Shown piece by piece: positions 1-4,724 of a DNA stretch of 6,506 nucleotides. The position numbers and the translations under genes are program-made. The DNA is from Myxococcales bacterium (GTDB lineage: Bacteria; Myxococcota_A; Polyangia; Polyangiales; Polyangiaceae). The stretch spans positions 1-6,506 of the forward strand of contig JANYHY010000031.1 of the NCBI GenBank assembly GCA_025362165.1, written 5' to 3'. Each line of letters begins with the position of its first letter. The stretch's first letter is position 1. Below the pieces are notes generated by a model. That model did no database searches, was not told where the DNA came from, and worked only from the letters and a program-made list of their open reading frames with translations.

Positions 1-8
1 ACGTTCCG

Positions 9-22
9 GGCGGACGTCCGCC
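9..22. repeat. 14-base perfect palindrome downstream of the lipoprotein gene
   Basis: The sequence ggcggacgtccgcc equals its own reverse complement. As RNA it could fold as a five-pair GGCGG/CCGCC stem with an ACGT loop. It lies about 60 bases past the stop of the minus-strand lipoprotein gene, where a terminator might sit, but no T-run follows on either strand. It could also be a protein-binding site or chance in GC-rich DNA. Confidence 0.3.
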
Positions 23-81
23 GAATAGGCCCAAACTCGCTTACTGCGGCAGCAGTGTTAGCTGGATCTGGCTGTTTGTGT

Positions 82-459
82 TTACAGGCCGACTAGCTGC
101 TTGCAGGTGTTGTCGCAGGTGGCACCTGCGCATTGGGTGCATGTTTGCTGGCAGGCTTGCCGACAGGTTTGTTCGGCGTTCTTGCACTGCTGGATGCAGC
201 CATTGTTGCCGCCGCAGTTGTCCTGGCAGTTGTTGCTCTTGCCGCCGCACGAGGTCCCGCAGCTCTTGGCCGTGCTCGAGCAGTTGCTTGCGTCGCAGCC
301 GCCTGACGAGTCGCCCGCGCTGCCGTCTTTGTTGCCGCTTGCGTCGCTGCCCTGACCGCCTTCGCCCGTGCTGGCGTCGTCTCTCGGCGTGTAGATGTTG
401 AAGTCTTGTGTGCAGCCGATGGCGAACGCTCCAGAGGCCAAAAGAGCGAGCGTGCGCAT
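82..459 (-). CDS. Small cysteine-rich lipoprotein with CX3C ladder, function unknown
   Basis: This encodes 125 residues. An in-frame TAG lies 12 bases before the ATG, so translation cannot begin further upstream. The N-terminus is a short hydrophobic stretch ending in FAIGC, which reads as a lipobox with Cys16 as the lipidated residue; the single Arg near the start fits a signal peptide. Residues 17-54 form a flexible Asp/Gly/Ser-rich spacer. Residues 55-119 hold 14 cysteines, many in CX3C pairs: 67/71, 78/82, 88/92, 99/103 and 115/119, with pair starts 10-16 residues apart. I infer a surface or periplasmic, disulfide-rich or metal-binding domain. CXXXC ladders also occur in copper-storage Csp proteins, but those are helical bundles and the Gly/Asn-rich turns here argue against that. 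I do not recognise the family. The gene starts 44 bases after the STN/bactofilin-like gene and may be co-transcribed with it or use its own promoter. No Shine-Dalgarno sequence precedes it. Confidence 0.75.
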   Translation of the reverse strand: MRTLALLASGAFAIGCTQDFNIYTPRDDASTGEGGQGSDASGNKDGSAGDSSGGCDASNCSSTAKSCGTSCGGKSNNCQDNCGGNNGCIQQCKNAEQTCRQACQQTCTQCAGATCDNTCKQLVGL

Positions 460-465
460 GCGGGC

Positions 466-494
466 AGTCTACACCGAGGGCGCTGCTTTGCCAT
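466..494 (-). promoter_or_regulatory. Candidate sigma70-like promoter for the lipoprotein gene
   Basis: On the minus strand ATGGCA (4 of 6 to TTGACA) is followed after 17 bases by TAGACT (4 of 6 to TATAAT). The second hexamer ends six bases before the ATG, so a transcript would begin at or next to the start codon. That fits the absence of a ribosome binding site. Matches of this quality also occur by chance. Confidence 0.25.
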
Positions 495-503
495 GTTATG
501 GGC

Positions 504-1784
504 TCATGTCGCGATCGTGCGGTACGGCCCCTGATCGACGTTCGAGCCCTTCTTCGGCCACCAGCCGGCCGCGCGTGTGGCGACGACGACGCCCACGCCC
601 GTCATCGCGACCACGAAGGTGATGATTCCGCCGACCACCGGGATCGCGCCGGACAGCAAGAACAAGAGGCAGCCGAACGCGAGTTGGAGGTACGGGCTGT
701 CGGTCTTGTGACCGATGAGCGCCTTGCCCACGGTCGTGAGCACCGCGGCGATCCCCGCGTAGCTCGCGAAGACCGCGGTCAGCAGGAAGACGAACGCGAC
801 AGGGATGCCGACGACAGTGACGCAGAGGGCGACAGTCGTGACGAGAGCGCCGAGGATTCCGACGAAGCCGAGCGCGAAGCTGCGCATCGGTCGCGCGCCG
901 GCCTCCACGCGCAATGTCTCCATCCGGCGACTCGCGAGCGCGAGCAGCACCGCGCCGAACACGAACAGCATCGCGGCGGCGGTGATCGCAGAGCCGATGC
1001 GTTGGAAGATGTTTTGTTCGCCGCGAGGCTTGTCGCGATCGTCGAGCGTGTAGCCGGAGGAGACCACTTTGTCGCCGCGCTTCACTTCGCCGCCGAGGCT
1101 GCCGATGCGGCCGTCTACTGTCGCGCCCTCGTCGATCTCGACCTCACCGCCCATGGTCGTGACGTTGCCAACGACGTGAGAGCCCGCCTTCAGGTGCGCT
1201 GTGCCGCCCATGACCGTGAGGTTGCCGGTCGCGGTGCCGTCGAGCTCGAGCTCTCCGCCCATCACGCTCAAGTCGTGCACGACCTCGTTCGGGCCGACGA
1301 CGAGCTCTCCGCCGTGCACGGTGCGATCCTCACCGCGCGTCGTGGGTGATGGCGGTGGCGACATGATCGCAGGAATCGTAGCGATTGAGATCGGAGGCGA
1401 GATCGAGGCTGAGCTCGGAGGCGAGCTCGGGGGCGCGACCGGGGGCGCGGCGTCGGCCTTGCTCACCGCGATCGTGATCAGGTCGCCGTCACGCTCGGCG
1501 ACGAACGATTGATCGTCGAGCAGCACAGCGAGCACCTTCGCCGGATCCGCGTCCTTGACGTGCACGTCGACAGGCGTCGTGTCCGGGGCGCGCAAGACGA
1601 CGCTCCAGCCCGCCTGCTCGGCGAGCTTCTTCACAGCAAGGCCGCGAGAGACGTGATCGAGATCGAGCGTAACGAGCTTGTCGTGCTCGGGCCATGCGCC
1701 GGTTTTGTTCACCTCAGCGTTGCCGACGCCAGACACGAGCAACGACGCGAGACCGACGATAAGCGCTGTTTTGTAGTGGTTCAT
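504..1784 (-). CDS. STN-domain / bactofilin-like multi-pass membrane protein
   Basis: This encodes 426 residues. The open frame continues upstream to 2303, but that part lies over the anti-sigma gene; the ATG at 1784 is preceded by AGGA with six bases between and begins a good signal peptide (about residues 1-23, ending GNA). Residues 38-106 match the STN fold (secretin and TonB N-terminus short domain): VTLDLDHVSRGLAVKKLAEQ, then a second half ending AERDGDLITI. Residues 112-149 are a Pro/Ser linker. Residues 155-235 hold five GG-centred repeats of 17-19 residues, such as SVMGGELELDG and TTMGGEVEIDEG, typical of bactofilin-like (polymer-forming) beta-helices. Residues about 263-405 contain roughly five or six hydrophobic segments. 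The likely topology puts the STN and beta-repeat outside the cytoplasm, before a membrane anchor. It follows the ECF sigma/anti-sigma pair by 20 bases, so it is probably co-regulated and may act as envelope sensor, effector or scaffold. The domain reading is firm; the function is inferred. Confidence 0.87.
   Translation of the reverse strand: MNHYKTALIVGLASLLVSGVGNAEVNKTGAWPEHDKLVTLDLDHVSRGLAVKKLAEQAGWSVVLRAPDTTPVDVHVKDADPAKVLAVLLDDQSFVAERDGDLITIAVSKADAAPPVAPPSSPPSSASISPPISIATIPAIMSPPPSPTTRGEDRTVHGGELVVGPNEVVHDLSVMGGELELDGTATGNLTVMGGTAHLKAGSHVVGNVTTMGGEVEIDEGATVDGRIGSLGGEVKRGDKVVSSGYTLDDRDKPRGEQNIFQRIGSAITAAAMLFVFGAVLLALASRRMETLRVEAGARPMRSFALGFVGILGALVTTVALCVTVVGIPVAFVFLLTAVFASYAGIAAVLTTVGKALIGHKTDSPYLQLAFGCLLFLLSGAIPVVGGIITFVVAMTGVGVVVATRAAGWWPKKGSNVDQGPYRTIAT
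1340..1450 (-). repeat. Low-complexity Pro/Ser linker-coding stretch
   Basis: This encodes residues 112-149 of the STN/bactofilin-like protein. The 11-base word tcggaggcgag (plus strand) recurs at 1391-1401 and 1415-1425, a 24-base or eight-codon period. This suggests the linker grew by local duplication. Confidence 0.45.
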
Positions 1785-1791
1785 GAGAATT

Positions 1792-1795
1792 TCCT
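1792..1795 (-). promoter_or_regulatory. Ribosome binding site that fixes the start of the STN/bactofilin-like gene
   Basis: AGGA on the minus strand stands six bases before the ATG at 1784, in the 20-base gap after the anti-sigma stop. It is the reason for choosing this start over the longer open frame, and the signal peptide directly after the ATG agrees. Confidence 0.6.
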
Positions 1796-1804
1796 GTCGT
1801 TGTT

Positions 1805-2290
1805 TCACGTGAGTTGGACGGCGCGGGCTTGCCGCGCGATGGCGAAACCAAGGACCGCCAAGACAGCGGCGCTCGCGAGTGCGGTGATGGTGAACGTGGC
1901 GCCGGAGAACCCGCGCAAGAGCGCGAGCAGCGAGTCGACCGCCACCGGAAACAATCGCGGCGCGCCAGCGAACGCATCCATCGCGGCACGCGCGGTGGGA
2001 TTCGCGCTCGGCACGAACCCGAGCGCCGCGAGCGCCAACGCGGCCGCGACAAGCCACACAGGGAACGTGTGTGCCGGAACGGACTGAACACCGACCGCCC
2101 TCATCATCGTGTCGGCCCGCACCGAGAGGGAGACCTCGGCAGCGACGCGCGCGCTGCACTCTGCGCACGAGTGGAGGTGCGCGTTCACCTCCGACGGGAC
2201 GAGGTCGAGCGCGCCATCGGCGACGAGCACGATCGCGATGTCCGTCAGATGATCTCCGCCAAACGCTTCTTTCAGGGCGATCATGGTCAT
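1805..2290 (-). CDS. Anti-sigma factor with zinc-binding ZAS motif and two membrane helices
   Basis: This encodes 161 residues. Residues 38-45 (HLHSCAEC) are an exact HX3CX2C motif of the zinc-associated anti-sigma (ZAS, zf-HC2) fold, which clamps an ECF sigma factor; His14 may be an additional ligand. A strong hydrophobic helix spans about residues 77-94 (FPVWLVAAALALAALGFV) and a second about 132-152. This puts the ZAS domain in the cytoplasm, a loop of about 37 residues in the periplasm and a short tail back inside. Many relatives have only one helix. The ATG overlaps the stop of the sigma gene as ATGA, with GAGGAGG just upstream inside the sigma gene; a second ATG two codons on (2284) is an alternative start with more usual spacing. 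Its partner is the sigma factor encoded immediately upstream. The small loop carries no visible sensor domain, so the signal may come from the next gene's product. Confidence 0.88.
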   Translation of the reverse strand: MTMIALKEAFGGDHLTDIAIVLVADGALDLVPSEVNAHLHSCAECSARVAAEVSLSVRADTMMRAVGVQSVPAHTFPVWLVAAALALAALGFVPSANPTARAAMDAFAGAPRLFPVAVDSLLALLRGFSGATFTITALASAAVLAVLGFAIARQARAVQLT

Positions 2291-2892
2291 TGGTCCTCCT
2301 CACGCAGCGCGTCCGCGAGCGCTCTACGCCCGCGCAAGATCCAAGTCGCGACCGTGCCCACCGGCACCTTCAGTCGCGTGGAGATCGTCTGGTAGCTCTG
2401 ATCCTCTACGTGGAACATCTCGAGCGCGCGTCGCTGCATCTCAGGCAGCGTGTGGAGCGCGCTCGCGATCCGCGCGATCTCTTCTGTGCGAAGCGCGCGG
2501 TCCAGAGGTGACGGCTTTGAGTCGGGGACGCGCTCGGTGAGCTCGGGTGTGAAGTCCGGCGAGGCGGTCTCGTGCGCGGCGCGCTTGCTCGCTCTCACGC
2601 GCGACCGCAGCACGTCGCGCGCGACGTTCCGCGCGATGCCTACGACCCACGATCGCATGGGCTCGCCGTCACGCACTCGCTCCTTGCCTTCGACCGCGCG
2701 ACGCAGCGTCTCGTTGGTCGCGTCGTCGACGTCCGGATGCGATGGCGGCGCGTGAAGAATCGCAGAGACCACCGAGCGCACCATCACGCGCAGCTCGATC
2801 GACTCGTGATCGATCTCGCGGGGCACCGGCCTAGTCTTCACCTCGGTCATCGGCCAGACGAGCATCGCACGGGGCACTTCGCCCGAGGGCAC
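2287..2892 (-). CDS. ECF-family RNA polymerase sigma factor
   Basis: This encodes 201 residues from the longest start, a GTG at 2892. Alternative starts are GTG 2877, ATG 2865 and ATG 2850. None has a clear ribosome binding site, and an in-frame TGA lies four codons above 2892. Region 2 spans about residues 37-105, with DVDDATNETLRRA resembling the core-binding segment and MRSWVVGIARNVARDVLRSR resembling region 2.4, which reads the -10 element. Region 4 spans about 143-198: LHTLPEMQRRALEMFHVED leads into the helix-turn-helix around YQTISTRLKVPVGTVATWIL, which reads the -35. There is no extra domain, so this is a minimal ECF protein that directs RNA polymerase to a specific regulon. It should be held inactive by the anti-sigma factor encoded by the overlapping downstream gene. 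ECF genes often control their own operon, but I could not place a convincing matching promoter in the 89 bases upstream. Confidence 0.9.
   Translation of the reverse strand: MPSGEVPRAMLVWPMTEVKTRPVPREIDHESIELRVMVRSVVSAILHAPPSHPDVDDATNETLRRAVEGKERVRDGEPMRSWVVGIARNVARDVLRSRVRASKRAAHETASPDFTPELTERVPDSKPSPLDRALRTEEIARIASALHTLPEMQRRALEMFHVEDQSYQTISTRLKVPVGTVATWILRGRRALADALREEDQ
2295..2301 (-). promoter_or_regulatory. Ribosome binding site of the anti-sigma gene, inside the sigma gene
   Basis: GAGGAGG on the minus strand lies within the last codons of the sigma factor gene. It is four bases from the ATG at 2290 and ten from the ATG at 2284. With the ATGA overlap it implies translational coupling, which would keep sigma and anti-sigma amounts matched. 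Confidence 0.55.
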
Positions 2893-2925
2893 CGCTAAAT
2901 TTCAGGAAACAGACGCGATCGCTGG

Positions 2926-2936
2926 ATCAGGCTGAT
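2926..2936. repeat. Small inverted repeat upstream of the sigma gene
   Basis: The sequence atcag-g-ctgat has five-base arms around one base, and lies 34 bases before the longest sigma start, in the 89-base gap after the aminotransferase gene. It could be a small operator, but it is short enough to be chance. The rest of this gap holds only weak four-pair hairpins (for example 2962-2974) without T-runs, so no terminator is called for the aminotransferase. Confidence 0.2.
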
Positions 2937-2981
2937 TGTTGCCGGTTGGACACCCATTCTAGGCTGGCGAAGCCAATCCAC

Positions 2982-4250
2982 TCAGTGGTTGTCGCTCGCC
3001 AAAGACGACGACAATGTCTCCAGGCGATCGATGGCCCGATCGAGCACAGTCATGCTCGGTCCGAACGAGAAGCGCACGTAGTCCTTGAAGCGCGAGACTC
3101 GCCCGCTGCGGCGCTTGCCTGGGTTCACGTCGAAGAACTCTCCAGGCACGACGATCACTTGCTGCTCGAGTGCGGCGCGGAAGAGTCCCATCCCGTCGTT
3201 GAGCGGCGCGGGCAAGTTGCCGACGTTTCCCCAGACGTAGAACGTACCGTCCGGCACGCGATCGAAGCGAACGCCGATCCGCTCGAGGCGCGAGAGCATG
3301 CGATCGCGTTTGTCCCTGAACGCGCGATGGATGGCGTTGGTCTCTGCGATGACGTGTTCCTCCGAGACGAGCGAGATCGCGGCGCGCTGCAGCGGCTTGC
3401 TCCCTCCGCCATCGAGGAACGAGCCCGCGCTCGTCACGGCCTCGATCACCTTCTTTGGGCCGAGGGTCCACGTCACGCGCCACCCCGGATAGCGCCAGTT
3501 CTTGGTCAACCCGTCGAAGATCACGATGGGATCTCGCTCGACGTCCTCGACGTAGCGCGCGGCGCTCTCGATCGGAAGCACACCAGGCCGAACGCGGTAG
3601 ACGTAGTGCGAGTAGAACTCGTCGAGCAGCAGCGAGCAGTCGAGCTCGCGCGCCACGCTCACCCATTTCGCCAGCTCCTCTCCCGCGATGTGCTTGCCCG
3701 TGGGGTTGCATGGGTTGGAGAGCAAGATCGCAGAGAGCCCGCGTCCGTTGATCTCTCGCCGTAGATCCTCGTGCGAGAACGCGTAGCCGCGGTCACCCTC
3801 GAGCATGATCGGGATCGCGGTGAACGCCTTGAAGATGTCGAGCAGCTCCTCGTACGCGGTGTAGTCCGGCAAGAAGTGTCCGAGGTTGATCTGCCCAAGA
3901 CTCGCCGCCGCGCGCGTGAGTGCAGTGCGACCGCCGCCCGAGATGCACACGTTCTCAGCCGAATATTGCGATGGCATCCCCTTGCGATAGAGCCCGTTGT
4001 ATAGGCTCGCGATCGCTTCGCGGAGCTCGAGGATGCCGGCCACGGGCGCGTACTCCTGATCGTCCACGGCGATCGGGATCTCGTGCACGCGCGGAGGCGA
4101 ACCGGGCAGCTCACCGGTCTCTGGTTGGCCCTGTCCGAGGTTGCACCAATCGGGATGCGTCTGTGAGAACCCAAGCCGCGTCGCCTCGGAGGTGACATAG
4201 ATGACGCCCGTCTTGGGCACGATCCGAAACGCCGACGGAGACTCGCTCAT
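2982..4250 (-). CDS. PLP-dependent aminotransferase, class I/II (fold type I)
   Basis: This encodes 422 residues, the usual family length. It should transfer an amino group between an amino acid and a 2-oxo acid in the cytoplasm; the substrate cannot be read from sequence. Visible hallmarks in order are YAPVAG (67-72), the phosphate-side SGGGRTAL (104-111), NPCNPTGK (179-186), Asp210 in LLLDEFY (pairs with the pyridine nitrogen), Tyr213, the Schiff-base Lys250 in GLTKNWRYPGWR, Arg258 eight residues later (phosphate contact, as in aspartate aminotransferase) and Arg393 in YVRFSFG (binds the substrate carboxylate). All key residues are present, so it should be active. The ATG at 4250 is chosen because the family-like part begins soon after it (FRIVPKTGVIYV). 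The frame stays open to a TTG/ATG pair at 4292/4289, which would add 13-14 unremarkable residues. It stands alone between a decayed dehydrogenase and the sigma operon, with no pathway neighbours. Confidence 0.93.
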   Translation of the reverse strand: MSESPSAFRIVPKTGVIYVTSEATRLGFSQTHPDWCNLGQGQPETGELPGSPPRVHEIPIAVDDQEYAPVAGILELREAIASLYNGLYRKGMPSQYSAENVCISGGGRTALTRAAASLGQINLGHFLPDYTAYEELLDIFKAFTAIPIMLEGDRGYAFSHEDLRREINGRGLSAILLSNPCNPTGKHIAGEELAKWVSVARELDCSLLLDEFYSHYVYRVRPGVLPIESAARYVEDVERDPIVIFDGLTKNWRYPGWRVTWTLGPKKVIEAVTSAGSFLDGGGSKPLQRAAISLVSEEHVIAETNAIHRAFRDKRDRMLSRLERIGVRFDRVPDGTFYVWGNVGNLPAPLNDGMGLFRAALEQQVIVVPGEFFDVNPGKRRSGRVSRFKDYVRFSFGPSMTVLDRAIDRLETLSSSLASDNH

Positions 4251-4256
4251 GAGCAC

Positions 4257-4284
4257 TCTATAGAGCAACGGCTCCGGACCCCAA
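4257..4284 (-). promoter_or_regulatory. Weak candidate promoter for the aminotransferase
   Basis: TATAGA (4 of 6 to TATAAT) lies six bases before the ATG at 4250 on the minus strand, inside the 10-base palindrome ctctatagag (4256-4265). TTGGGG (3 of 6) stands 16 bases further upstream. If used, the transcript would be nearly leaderless, in keeping with the missing ribosome binding site. The palindrome could equally be a binding site. Confidence 0.2.
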
Positions 4285-4322
4285 AGCATCAACGGTTGGC
4301 GAAGCAGGCGCTCAGCAATGTC

Positions 4323-4724
4323 GACTACGGAGCCAAGAAGATCGATTGGGAGGCGTTGCGCAACGCAGTCGACCTCTGGCGTTCCCGGAGTATGGCGTGA
4401 GCAAGCTCGCGAACGTGCTGTTCACGAAGTCGCTCGCGCGCGGCAAAGCGGGTGATGGTGTGCTGAGCGCGTCGCTCCACCCAGGCGTGATCGCGAGCGA
4501 CGTGTGGCGCGAGGTCCCGGTGGCCGATCCGACCGATCATGAAGCTCTTCATGATCACCAACGAAGAGGGCGCGCGCACCACTCTCCACTGCGCGACAGC
4601 GACCGGAGTGATCGACGGCGCGTACTACGACTCGTGCAAAGAGAAGACGCCCAGCGACATCGCGCAGGATGAGCGCCTCGCCGACGAGCTCTGGACCCGC
4701 AGCGAGCAGTTCATCCGCACCTAG
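4323..4724 (+). pseudogene. Short-chain dehydrogenase/reductase remnant (C-terminal half, two frameshifts)
   Basis: Three pieces read as one SDR C-terminus of the retinol-dehydrogenase-like type. YGAKKIDWEALR begins at 4326. From 4379 comes AFPEYGVSKLANVLFTKSLA, with the catalytic YxxxK as Tyr (4391) and Lys (4403), then SLHPGVIASDVWREVP. From 4521 comes WPIRPIMKLFMITNEEGA, continuing to the TAG at 4722. Between pieces one and two a base is missing (about 4359-4378); between two and three one extra base is present, in the cccgg at 4516-4520. The second restores the first frame. The N-terminal NAD(P)-binding Rossmann half (TGxxxGIG) is absent: upstream lies the head of the oppositely oriented aminotransferase gene. 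Intact members are about 280-320 residues and only about 135 remain. It is convergent with prfC. It is most likely dead; sequencing error could explain the indels but not the missing half. Confidence 0.85.
4535..4556. repeat. 22-base inverted repeat, 10-base arms, within the SDR remnant
   Basis: The arms gatcatgaag and cttcatgatc are perfect reverse complements around a central ct. The stretch encodes IMKLFMI of the dehydrogenase, and MKLFM appears to be usual in that family, so coding may have produced the symmetry. No T-run follows, so a terminator is not supported. Confidence 0.5.

Noticed and set aside
43..56. Hairpin actgc-ggca-gcagt as terminator for the lipoprotein gene
   Set aside because: There are only five pairs and no T-run follows on the minus strand.
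93..494. Minus-strand open frame of 133 residues beginning MAKQRPRC
   Set aside because: It overlaps the cysteine-rich lipoprotein in another frame and has Ala/Thr/Arg-rich shadow composition with no clear signal peptide or motif.
408..1349. Plus-strand open frame of 313 residues
   Set aside because: It is antisense to the STN/bactofilin-like gene, has an Arg/Asp/Glu/His-rich composition typical of GC-rich shadows, and shows no domain.
1785..2303. Upstream extension of the STN/bactofilin-like frame to a 599-residue protein
   Set aside because: The extra part is Arg-rich shadow sequence over the anti-sigma gene. A ribosome binding site and a signal peptide both mark 1784 as the start.
2915..2922. 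GCGATCGC octamer resembling the cyanobacterial HIP1 repeat
   Set aside because: GATC-centred palindromes of this kind are expected in GC-rich DNA (another at about 4006-4013), and the gene content does not suggest a cyanobacterium.
2946..3764. Plus-strand open frame of 272 residues
   Set aside because: It lies opposite the aminotransferase, whose catalytic residues are all intact in the other strand; no recognisable motif is present.
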